Shown: positions 1-5,856, numbered from the stretch's first letter. The stretch is DNA of 7,893 bases from an uncultured bacterium (GCA_937930585.1 CALHCA010000068.1:1-7893), one strand, 5' to 3'. The notes: generated by a model not told the origin, from the sequence alone. Made by a program: numbers and translations.

Positions 1-896
1 ATTATTTAAAAAATAGTAAAAAAGAATTTTCGAAAGAAATTTTTAATGATTTAGATTTTGAAAGTTTCGAAAATATAATAATATTAGATAAACAAACGAT
101 AGATTTTCCTTTCTCTAAAGGTCAAATTATTCCTTCTAATTTTTCTTCGGTTCAATTTCAAATTAAAATTTCAGAAATTTCTAATTTCTTGCAAAATGAT
201 TTTTCAAGAAAAATATTCGAAGTTCCTGATATACAAAATTCGAAACAAGCTCAAAAGACAGCACCATTAACTTCTCAATCTCCTATTCTTGATAAAGATT
301 GTTCGAAATGTATTGCTTTAACCTTTGATGATGGACCGGGCATATATACCGATAAACTCCTTTCTTATCTTCAAAGTTATAAAGCGAAGGCAACCTTCTT
401 CATGATTGGCCCAAGTGCTCAGAGATACCCTTCTATTGTAAAGCGAGTTTTTGATAATGGACATCAAATTGGTAATCACACCTGGTCTCACCCTTCTCTA
501 CCGGGTTTATCTTCTGAACAAGTTCAAAAAGAAATATCTTCAACTAATAATATTCTGCAAGGTATTACAGGTGTAAAGCCTACTACACTTAGGCCTCCAT
601 ACGGCGCAACCAATACAGCTGTGCAAAGGGTTGTTTCGAATCTTGGAATGAGCTCAATTCTATGGTCTGTTGACACTCGCGATTGGGCAGATAGAAATTC
701 GAATATTGTTTGTAATAGAGCAATCTCGAACGCACGTCCTGGCGCAATAATTTTGATGCATGATATTCATCAAACATCAGTTGAAGCGGTTCCGTGTATT
801 CTGCAGAATTTAAGTTCTCAAGGCTATCAATTTGTAACTGTTGATAAGTTGCTTGGCAATCTTCAGCCTGGGCATATATATTATTCAGCAAAATAA
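1..896 (+). CDS. Polysaccharide deacetylase (peptidoglycan/chitin deacetylase type), 5' end outside window
   Basis: Metal-dependent carbohydrate esterase family 4 (NodB-homology) enzyme that removes acetyl groups from N-acetylated sugars, here most likely cell-wall peptidoglycan outside the membrane. All family motifs are visible: TFDDGP (nt 321-338; catalytic base and metal Asp), NHTWSH (474-491; metal His pair), RPPYG (591-605), DTRDW (672-686) and LMHD (753-764), so the catalytic domain looks intact and active. The frame is open from the first full codon at nt 3, giving 297 visible codons. A TTG at 189 is therefore not the start; the true start and any signal or membrane segment lie upstream of the window. 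The visible N-terminal part (nt 3 to about 250) is low-complexity and rich in F, I, N and K; a stretch around nt 105-190 loosely recalls the DUF3298-like region preceding some PgdA-type deacetylases, but this is weak. No terminator separates the stop from the tRNA promoter 4 bases on, so transcripts may run into the tRNA gene. Deacetylases of this kind are known to give lysozyme resistance; that role here is inference. Confidence 0.9.
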   Translation, partial: YLKNSKKEFSKEIFNDLDFESFENIIILDKQTIDFPFSKGQIIPSNFSSVQFQIKISEISNFLQNDFSRKIFEVPDIQNSKQAQKTAPLTSQSPILDKDCSKCIALTFDDGPGIYTDKLLSYLQSYKAKATFFMIGPSAQRYPSIVKRVFDNGHQIGNHTWSHPSLPGLSSEQVQKEISSTNNILQGITGVKPTTLRPPYGATNTAVQRVVSNLGMSSILWSVDTRDWADRNSNIVCNRAISNARPGAIILMHDIHQTSVEAVPCILQNLSSQGYQFVTVDKLLGNLQPGHIYYSAK

Positions 897-899
897 ATC

Positions 900-928
900 T
901 TTATTTAATCTCTGATATATGATAAAAT
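900..928 (+). promoter_or_regulatory. Promoter of the tRNA-Ser gene (extended -10)
   Basis: A strong extended -10, TG-A-TAAAAT, lies at 920-928, with TAAAAT at 923-928. The -35 position at a 17-base spacing is a poor TTTATT (900-905), so recognition would rest on the extended -10. The predicted start near 935 is 3 bases before the tRNA. The same TATGATAAAAT string drives the small gene starting at 7519. Confidence 0.6.
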
Positions 929-937
929 ATAAATATT

Positions 938-1027
938 GGAGAGGTGGCCGAGTGGTTGAAGGCGCACGACTCGAAATCGTGTATGCGGGCAACCGTATCG
1001 GGGGTTCGAATCCCCCCTTCTCCGCCA
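938..1027 (+). tRNA. tRNA-Ser (anticodon CGA, reads UCG)
   Basis: A complete class II tRNA of 90 nt including an encoded CCA. The acceptor stem is 938-944 paired with 1017-1023, with one G-U pair, then discriminator G1024 and CCA 1025-1027. The anticodon stem is 965-969 with 977-981, around a seven-base loop carrying CGA at 972-974. A long variable arm (about 983-998, ATGCGG/CCGTAT around GCAA) is the mark of a serine tRNA, and the T arm has GGTTCGAAT. It has its own promoter and terminator and lies 41 bases after the deacetylase stop. UCG is usually rare in AT-rich genomes, but here it is supplied often by the abundant TTCGAA hexamer. Confidence 0.97.
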
Positions 1028-1034
1028 CGAAAGT

Positions 1035-1057
1035 AGCTCGCATTTGCGGGCTTTTTT
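1035..1057 (+). terminator. Rho-independent terminator after tRNA-Ser
   Basis: Seven-base-pair stem AGCTCGC / GCGGGCT (1035-1041 with 1046-1052, one G-U pair), loop ATTT, followed by a T run to 1057. It lies 7 bases after the tRNA CCA and would also end read-through from the deacetylase gene. Confidence 0.85.
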
Positions 1058-1105
1058 CGTATTTGTTGACTTTAACTTTAGAAAATCCAGAATAACAACT
1101 TTTTC

Positions 1106-1135
1106 GAGTCAGTAAAAGCTGGCTTCTTTTATTTT
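1106..1135 (+). terminator. Possible second plus-strand terminator
   Basis: Stem 1106-1112 with 1119-1125 (core AGTCAG / CTGGCT, with G-U pairs), loop TAAAAG, followed by the T-rich run CTTTTATTTTT. It may back up the tRNA terminator. The stem is weak, and no gene lies between it and the first terminator. Confidence 0.35.
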
Positions 1136-1145
1136 TAAAAAACAA

Positions 1146-1179
1146 AAAACTGCTATTTTCGAAATCCAATAGCAGTTTT
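1146..1179 (-). terminator. Rho-independent terminator of the isomerase gene
   Basis: Perfect 12-bp inverted repeat (1146-1157 with 1168-1179, core AAAACTGCTATT) around a 10-base loop that contains TTCGAA. It begins 7 bases beyond the stop codon of the minus-strand gene and is followed on that strand by TTTTTTGTTTTTT. The short T run on the other side could let it act on plus-strand transcripts as well. Confidence 0.85.
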
Positions 1180-1186
1180 AAGATTA

Positions 1187-2230
1187 TTATTTCACCAATT
1201 CAACTTTAAGCTTTTCAATTAGTTCTACTGGTGTGGGATCTACATTATTTAAGATAGCAAGATAGATACTAACAAAATCCGCCAAAATTGACCCCCAAAG
1301 AACTTGCTCAAGATAAGTTGAACCTTTAAGCTCAATGTTTCGTGCTGCGGGGCGTTTTCCGCTTAAAAGCCTGTCTGATATCTCAAATCGTTTTTGTATG
1401 CGTGGATGGTCAAAATTACTGCGTAGATTAAATATTGCGAAAAGTTTTTCAACTGGGTGTGAACTCCAACCAATAAATTCATTATGATTGAATTCCGGAT
1501 ATTCATTAAAGAAGCTAATATTCTTAGCATTTTCATTCCAAGAAATTTTCCACTTATAAGCTAGTGGTGAGAATTCATTTGAGCTTAAAAAAACTGCACT
1601 TCGCCCCGCCGAATAAAGTGCTAACTGCTTTGCATAATTCCGTTCATTCGAAACACTTGCTAACCAAGATTCGCTCTCTTTTCGCAAAAAATCGGCGTAA
1701 TGTTCAATTTCTTCGTGTTTTTCATTCGAAATAATCCCAAAATTTACCAAAATTTTAGTTAAAGCTCTAAAATTATAAATTACCGCCATTCGAGGTTGAA
1801 GACCTGTTGGTAATTTAACATGAGCAATTTCATTTTTTCGAGCAATTTCTTCCATTTTTCCGTGCGAAGAAACTGTGGCAACTTGTGCGCCAATTTCAAT
1901 TGCTTGATTTAATGCTGAAATTGACTCTTCTGTATTTCCAGAATACGAGCTTGCGATCACTAAAGTATTTTTCGAAACACTTTTTGGTAAATTATAATTT
2001 CGAATAATTTCGATTGGTAAAGTTATTTCATTTTCGAGCCATTTTTTCACAATTAAACCAGCTAAAGCTGAGCCACCCATTCCTGTAATAACAATATTTT
2101 TGATTTCACGGCCATCATTTTCTGGTGAAATAACTTCAGCTTGAAAAAGCGCCTGTTTCCACTGCTCGCTAGCGACTAAAAGCGCATTTTGCGGGTCGCG
2201 CTGAACCAATAAATTAAAATCATCTAACAT
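1187..2230 (-). CDS. Bifunctional phosphoglucose/phosphomannose isomerase
   Basis: Cytoplasmic enzyme interconverting glucose-6-phosphate or mannose-6-phosphate with fructose-6-phosphate, linking glycolysis to sugar-nucleotide supply. It belongs to the PGI/PMI family best known from archaea, not the classical large Pgi. The 347 residues match the usual family length. Visible are a SIS fold with GMGGSA (50-55) and SSYSGNTEE (94-102), PRMA (146-149), and EFNHNEFIGW (246-255), whose Glu251 fits the family's catalytic base. His275 in DHPR is a candidate for the ring-opening histidine. The family signature VDPTPVELIEKLK (330-342) closes the C-terminal isomerase domain. The start at 2230 is supported by GGGTGG (2239-2234) three bases upstream. 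The gene is single, ended by the hairpin at 1146-1179, and divergent from the acidic-protein gene with which it appears to share promoter bases. Dual substrate use is inferred from the family. Confidence 0.93.
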   Translation of the reverse strand: MLDDFNLLVQRDPQNALLVASEQWKQALFQAEVISPENDGREIKNIVITGMGGSALAGLIVKKWLENEITLPIEIIRNYNLPKSVSKNTLVIASSYSGNTEESISALNQAIEIGAQVATVSSHGKMEEIARKNEIAHVKLPTGLQPRMAVIYNFRALTKILVNFGIISNEKHEEIEHYADFLRKESESWLASVSNERNYAKQLALYSAGRSAVFLSSNEFSPLAYKWKISWNENAKNISFFNEYPEFNHNEFIGWSSHPVEKLFAIFNLRSNFDHPRIQKRFEISDRLLSGKRPAARNIELKGSTYLEQVLWGSILADFVSIYLAILNNVDPTPVELIEKLKVELVK

Positions 2231-2256
2231 TTTCCACCCTTTCGAAAAAAATAATC

Positions 2257-2285
2257 TTGATTATGCTTTAATTCTATGATACAAT
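2257..2285 (+). promoter_or_regulatory. Promoter of the 153-residue acidic protein gene
   Basis: TTGATT (2257-2262), exactly 17 bases, then TACAAT (2280-2285) preceded by TG-A, an extended -10. The predicted start is near 2292, leaving a leader of about 37 bases that ends in a Shine-Dalgarno site. Confidence 0.7.
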
Positions 2286-2309
2286 ATAACTAATAAAAAG
2301 TAAAGTCAA
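2281..2309 (-). promoter_or_regulatory. Probable isomerase promoter overlapping the divergent promoter
   Basis: On the minus strand TTGACT (2309-2304), a 17-base spacer and TATTGT (2286-2281) give a good -35 and a moderate -10. The -10 covers almost the same bases as the plus-strand -10 (2280-2285). An alternative reading is TTTACT-17-TATCAT (2304-2276), and CATAAT at 2267-2262 is also possible, so the exact start is open. Confidence 0.4.
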
Positions 2310-2328
2310 TTAAATATAAAGGTGGGTT

Positions 2329-2790
2329 ATGGAAATTGATATGAACCAAACAAGTAAAATGCCAGTTAGCGACGATCCAGAGCTCGCTAAGATTCTTTCT
2401 GGTGTTAGCGGTTCTTCAGATAATTCTGATGACAGTCAAAATACTGATGAACTACAATATGAAGATCTAAACCAAGTTGAGGCTCCAGTAGCTGAAGAAG
2501 TTCAACCGGTTGTTGAACAAACTCAGCCAGCTGTAATGCCAAGTTTTGGTGGTTTAGACTTAGATGCAATTAAGGGCCATGCTCTTGAAGATTTACGACC
2601 ATTAGTTGATAAATTAACAGTTTCGAATGAAGAAAAATTTGATATTTATCTTTTGCTTCTCCGTTCAAGTGATGATAATACTTTGATTGAACCAGCTTAT
2701 AATGCCGCTCGAATGATTGAAGATGAGACAAAGCGTGCGAATGCACTTCTTGACGTAATTAAAGAAATTGATTATTTTAAATCAAGATAA
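2329..2790 (+). CDS. Acidic conserved-type hypothetical protein with helical C-terminal domain (153 aa)
   Basis: I cannot assign a function. Residues 1-75 look disordered: rich in S, D, E, Q and P, with acidic stretches and a VAEEVQPVVEQTQP segment. Residues 76-153 look like a compact all-helical domain rich in L, D, E and R, with HALEDLRPLVDKLTVS, EEKFDIYLLLLRSSDD and a final helix ending IKEIDYFKSR. No signal peptide or membrane segment is seen, so it should be cytoplasmic. A short protein with a variable acidic N-terminus and a helical tail of this kind recurs in Saccharibacteria to my memory, but I can name no family. The start at 2329 is chosen because AAAGGTGGG (2318-2326) sits just upstream; the in-frame ATG at 2341 is too far from it. 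It is a single-gene unit with its own promoter and a strong terminator, divergent from the isomerase gene, which suggests steady independent expression. Confidence 0.88.
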   Translation: MEIDMNQTSKMPVSDDPELAKILSGVSGSSDNSDDSQNTDELQYEDLNQVEAPVAEEVQPVVEQTQPAVMPSFGGLDLDAIKGHALEDLRPLVDKLTVSNEEKFDIYLLLLRSSDDNTLIEPAYNAARMIEDETKRANALLDVIKEIDYFKSR

Positions 2791-2794
2791 TTAT

Positions 2795-2832
2795 AAAAAA
2801 CTGCGATTGGTTTTAAACTCTCGCAGTTTTTT
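2795..2832 (+). terminator. Rho-independent terminator of the 153-residue protein gene
   Basis: Perfect 12-bp stem (AAAAAACTGCGA at 2795-2806 with its complement at 2821-2832) around a 14-base loop, with the T run forming the 3' arm and continuing TTATTTT. It starts 4 bases after the stop codon. Confidence 0.9.
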
Positions 2833-2883
2833 ATTTTCTAAAATTGAAATAATTATACTTTTATAAAATTATCTAAAATTAAT

Positions 2884-2914
2884 AAAATAGACCCTAAATT
2901 TCAGGATCTATTTT
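2884..2914 (-). terminator. Rho-independent terminator of the surface protein gene
   Basis: Stem AAAATAGA/TCTATTTT (2884-2891 with 2907-2914), one C-A mismatch, then CCT/AGG, loop AAATTTC. On the minus strand it follows the stop at 2926 by 11 bases and runs into TCTATTTTATTAATTTT. It is flanked by T runs on both strands and may act in both directions between the convergent genes. Confidence 0.75.
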
Positions 2915-2925
2915 TATTTTCGAAA

Positions 2926-5349
2926 TTAGATTTTTTTCGAATTTTTCTTCAATTTTTTAGCGAAAAATACAATTATTGGTGTGAAAATTGCAGTAACTAA
3001 ACCAATCAAAACTAATATAGTAGTGCTGTCTTGTTGGTTTTGTTTTTCGCGTAAATATCCAGTTTCTGGAGAATTTAAACGTTGCTTTGCAATTTCCTCA
3101 TTGCGTTTTTTGATAGCTTCTGCAAGCTTATCCGCTTCAATTTGAGCTTCTTTCTGTTTGACAGAATTTTTAATTTCTTGTAATTTTTCGCTCAATCCTT
3201 GTCGCTTTTTCTCATCTTTAACTTTCGAAATTAAATTTTCAATATTTTCAATATCAACAGCTGGAAGTTCATCTTTCTTCGTTTTATTATCTTTAATGAT
3301 CTTTTCAGCTTCTTTTAGCTTATCTTCAGATGATTTTTGGCGTTCGTTTTCTGCTTTTTTAGCTTTTTCGATTGCTAATTTCAAATTTTCTTCTGCTTTT
3401 TTAATTTCTTCGAAAGTCGGATTGTCTGCTTTCTGAATTTCTTTAGCTTTATCTGCTTCAGTTTTAACCTCATCTTTTAGCCATTTTTGCGAATCTTCAA
3501 AATCTTTAATTTGCGAATTTAGAGTTGTTTTGTCAGCTCGCAGACCATTTAAAGCGTTTTCAAGTTCATTAATTGCTTCCAAGATTTCACTTTCTGATGC
3601 AAGATTTTCTGTTGAATTTTTTATCGCCTCGGCAGTTTTAATCTGGCTTGAAATATTTAAGTTTGATGCTGCATGTATAACTTCTTGTAACTGGGTTAAA
3701 GTTTCCTTAGAAAAATTATTAAGATTCTTTAAATTATTAATTTTATCTAAAGTTTGCTCCAGTTTTTTAGTATTTTTATTATAGCGTTCAGCAATTTTCT
3801 CTAGATATTTAAGATTTGCTTGTTTTACTACTGGATCTAGAATCTTGTCATTTTCATTCATGACATCTTTGAAATCGGCGATATATTCAATTACCTTCTT
3901 TAATTCGTTGATCGCGTTTGAAATATCGGTTTTTCGCTCATTTTCTAGAGCTACGATTTCAGAGATTTTATTGTTTAAGGAATCTGCTGCGTTTTTAACA
4001 TCATCATTCGTTATCCCTAAAGGTTGTGTTATAATACGTTTAACCTCAGTTAATAAATTAGCAGGGATTACATTCTTGATATAATCTGGCTGTTTTTCGA
4101 AATTCTCAAGAGCTTTTTTAACTGGCTCACGAGAAGCGAAAGCAGTTAGAAGCCTAAATTGAGCAGTTGTAGTATTCCCGTATTTATTTGTAGCTTTAGC
4201 TGTAATCAAATAATCACCCTTTATTTGATTTTCTTTATTACTGAATACTTCATTAGCATCGGTTGTGAAAGAAGTAATATCTGATGTTGGGCTACTTGCT
4301 GTAAAGAAATTTCCGCCAGCTTGTGGGCTATAATTTTTCTTAAAAGAATTTAATAGAGCATCATTAATTGTGGAATTATTTTGCCTTGGTTTATCCCAAA
4401 CTAATGGCGATCCTTCTTCTAATGGAATACTATTGCCTTGAACATTGAAATTAATTTCTGGTTTTTCATTTAGGTTAAAGTTTATATTCTCTACTCCTAC
4501 GGTAGATGTATTATAGGAATCATTTTGGCTATCCATAGTATTTCCATTAGGTAGAGTGTATTTTTTATTTATAACGCTAAAAGTACCTTCGCCCGTAAAT
4601 TTATCTGCGTTAACTTTAATATATCCACCATCTTGTTGCGGATTTCCATTTTTATCTGTATTTATAAAAGTTTGATTATTTTCTATTGGCATAATCGTGC
4701 CATCAAAGTTAATAAAAGGATTTTTAAAAATTCTTTGGCCTGCTGAAAGATTTATCGTTACATTTTTGCTTGCAATTCCATAAACTTTTGCTTTCGGTAA
4801 ATCTTTAAGTGGCGAAAAATCTGTTGCTTTAGTATGGTGAATCCATAGCAACTCAACCTTTTTCCAATTTTTAACATATGAAATATCGCTAACGCTGTTC
4901 ATTCCAACATAAGCTGTCTCTATATTCTGGAGACCCGCTGCAGCAGACATATCCTTTAACGACCAGACTGGATGAACATGGATTACTTTTAAGTTCTGAA
5001 AATACTGAATGCCTTCTACATTCTCAAAATTTCGATATGCATCTTCTGGCCAGAACTCTGTCATTGTTTTAGCCACACCAGCCGTAATTGGGCTATCAAG
5101 TGTTCGGCTTGGATCACTCTTCATTAAAATTGAGTTTAACGCACGCTTAAAATTTTCATCTGTAAATTTAATTTCATAGCTATCTGGAGTATTGCTTGGA
5201 TCAACGGGGTTCACCGCTGAAGTATAAGCTGATGCTTTCGAAAAAATATTTTGTTTGCTAATAATTTGGGTTCCATAATACCCGCCACCGAGTGCTAGAA
5301 CCGCTACCGTCATTGCGGGCAGTAAAATTCTATTATTCTTTACTTTCAT
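2926..5349 (-). CDS. Large surface protein: signal, LRR-like, Ig-like and FIVAR-like stalk regions, SPETG-type C-terminal anchor
   Basis: An 807-residue protein built to project from the cell surface. Residues 1-30 form a basic, then hydrophobic, export signal (possible cleavage after KASA, about 41). FTDENFKRALN (62-72) and leucine-rich-repeat-like segments at 105-200 (VEGIQYFQNLKVIHV, LQNIETAYVG, WKKVELLWI) recall internalin-type proteins. A beta-rich region (about 230-403) ends with LITAKATNKYGNTTTAQFRL, like an Ig-like cap. Residues 405-757 are helical and very rich in K, E, N and A. In them AINELENALNGL (592-603), and the following stretch through NPTFEEIKKAEENLKLAI, resemble FIVAR modules of Gram-positive adhesins. 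SPETG (760-764) precedes a membrane segment (777-796) and the tail KKLKKNSKKI, a sorting-signal-like layout. The gap of 12 residues after SPETG is longer than in classic LPXTG signals, so it may simply be membrane-anchored. Start 5349 has AAGGAAAG five bases upstream. A role in attachment, for example to a host bacterium, is inference. Confidence 0.85.
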   Translation of the reverse strand: MKVKNNRILLPAMTVAVLALGGGYYGTQIISKQNIFSKASAYTSAVNPVDPSNTPDSYEIKFTDENFKRALNSILMKSDPSRTLDSPITAGVAKTMTEFWPEDAYRNFENVEGIQYFQNLKVIHVHPVWSLKDMSAAAGLQNIETAYVGMNSVSDISYVKNWKKVELLWIHHTKATDFSPLKDLPKAKVYGIASKNVTINLSAGQRIFKNPFINFDGTIMPIENNQTFINTDKNGNPQQDGGYIKVNADKFTGEGTFSVINKKYTLPNGNTMDSQNDSYNTSTVGVENINFNLNEKPEINFNVQGNSIPLEEGSPLVWDKPRQNNSTINDALLNSFKKNYSPQAGGNFFTASSPTSDITSFTTDANEVFSNKENQIKGDYLITAKATNKYGNTTTAQFRLLTAFASREPVKKALENFEKQPDYIKNVIPANLLTEVKRIITQPLGITNDDVKNAADSLNNKISEIVALENERKTDISNAINELKKVIEYIADFKDVMNENDKILDPVVKQANLKYLEKIAERYNKNTKKLEQTLDKINNLKNLNNFSKETLTQLQEVIHAASNLNISSQIKTAEAIKNSTENLASESEILEAINELENALNGLRADKTTLNSQIKDFEDSQKWLKDEVKTEADKAKEIQKADNPTFEEIKKAEENLKLAIEKAKKAENERQKSSEDKLKEAEKIIKDNKTKKDELPAVDIENIENLISKVKDEKKRQGLSEKLQEIKNSVKQKEAQIEADKLAEAIKKRNEEIAKQRLNSPETGYLREKQNQQDSTTILVLIGLVTAIFTPIIVFFAKKLKKNSKKI

Positions 5350-5384
5350 TTAATCTTTCCTTATAATATATTTATGCTTATTCT

Positions 5385-5413
5385 ATTTTACTAAATACTT
5401 GCAAAAAAATCAA
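5385..5413 (-). promoter_or_regulatory. Promoter of the surface protein gene
   Basis: On the minus strand TTGATT (5413-5408), exactly 17 bases, TAAAAT (5390-5385). No TG extension is present. Predicted start near 5378, giving a leader of about 29 bases with AAGGAAAG (5362-5355). Its -35 lies inside the spacer of the divergent promoter at 5399-5427. Confidence 0.65.
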
Positions 5414-5427
5414 TGGTATGCTAAAAT
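5399..5427 (+). promoter_or_regulatory. Promoter of the 108-residue protein gene
   Basis: TTGCAA (5399-5404), exactly 17 bases, TAAAAT (5422-5427), with TG-C just before it (extended -10). Predicted start near 5434, leader about 24 bases. Its -35 lies inside the spacer of the divergent surface-protein promoter, so the two cannot be bound by polymerase independently. Confidence 0.7.
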
Positions 5428-5444
5428 TTAAATAATTTTCTAAA

Positions 5445-5452
5445 AGGGGTGA
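5445..5452 (+). promoter_or_regulatory. Shine-Dalgarno site that fixes the start at 5458
   Basis: AGGGGTGA lies 5 bases before the ATG at 5458. An in-frame GTG at 5449 falls inside this site, so it is not a usable start. Confidence 0.75.
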
Positions 5453-5457
5453 AATAT

Positions 5458-5784
5458 ATGAAAAAAGCACATTTGCGCAGGTTTGGTAAGCAATTTTTTC
5501 TTTTTAATATAGCCACAATTCTTTGTACTCAAAGAGTTGAGGAGTCAGAGAAGCATAAACTTCTTAAAGATAAGTTTATTTTTGAGGAATTGATTCTTGA
5601 GATTGAAACTAATCAGCCGATTGGGTTTCTTCGAAAAAAGAACTTTTTCTTTGATCTCAATGAACAAAGTCTCGAAGAAGCAAAAAATGCGCTCGAAAAA
5701 GGCGAAATCGCAAATTGGCACATAAGAGTAAATTCTGCATCAGAGCTTTTATCTGAAAATCAGCCAAATACCCAAACCGTTTAA
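5458..5784 (+). CDS. Hypothetical protein of 108 residues, divergent from the surface protein gene
   Basis: I do not recognise this protein. The first 11 residues are strongly basic (KKAHLRRFGK). A short hydrophobic patch, FFLFNIATIL (13-22), is too short and mixed for a clear membrane segment. The middle is rich in E, K, L and F (EELILEIE, 43-50), and residues 70-99 suggest helices (LEEAKNALEKGE, SASELLSE). There is one cysteine (C23). It is probably a small soluble, mixed alpha/beta protein. The start at 5458 is set by AGGGGTGA; starting at the GTG at 5449 would add three residues only. It has its own extended -10 promoter interlocked with that of the 807-residue surface protein and its own terminator, so the two genes may be regulated in opposition. 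A regulatory or partner role is only a guess from position. Confidence 0.78.
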   Translation: MKKAHLRRFGKQFFLFNIATILCTQRVEESEKHKLLKDKFIFEELILEIETNQPIGFLRKKNFFFDLNEQSLEEAKNALEKGEIANWHIRVNSASELLSENQPNTQTV

Positions 5785-5789
5785 ATTTG

Positions 5790-5820
5790 AGCCGTTCAAA
5801 AGAACGGTTTTTATTTTTTC
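5790..5820 (+). terminator. Rho-independent terminator of the 108-residue protein gene
   Basis: Stem AGCCGTTC / GAACGGTT (5790-5797 with 5802-5809, including one G-U pair), loop AAAA, followed by TTTATTTTTT. It starts 5 bases after the stop codon. Confidence 0.9.
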
Positions 5821-5827
5821 GAAAACT

Positions 5828-5853
5828 AAAATCGCCCAAAAATGAGCGATTTT
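5828..5853 (-). terminator. Rho-independent terminator of the murE-like gene
   Basis: Perfect 8-bp stem AAAATCGC / GCGATTTT (5828-5835 with 5846-5853) and a 10-base loop. On the minus strand it starts 3 bases past the stop codon and is followed by AGTTTTCG. It sits back to back with the plus-strand terminator at 5790-5820, insulating the convergent genes within about 70 bases. Confidence 0.75.
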
Positions 5854-5856
5854 TTG

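Noticed and set aside
189..191. TTG as start of the deacetylase
   Set aside because: The frame is open upstream to the window edge, with no ribosome site before the TTG, so it is an internal Leu codon.
589..891. Minus-strand open frame opposite the deacetylase
   Set aside because: It is antisense to conserved deacetylase motifs and has no promoter or ribosome site.
885..1169. Minus-strand open frame of 94 residues across the tRNA region
   Set aside because: It lies over the tRNA-Ser gene and two terminators, has no ribosome site, and its sequence is the reverse of structured RNA.
3158..4084. Three plus-strand open frames (3158-3436, 3530-3784, 3845-4084)
   Set aside because: They are antisense shadows of the K/E-rich helical stalk of the surface protein; their S/F-rich composition is the expected reverse reading.
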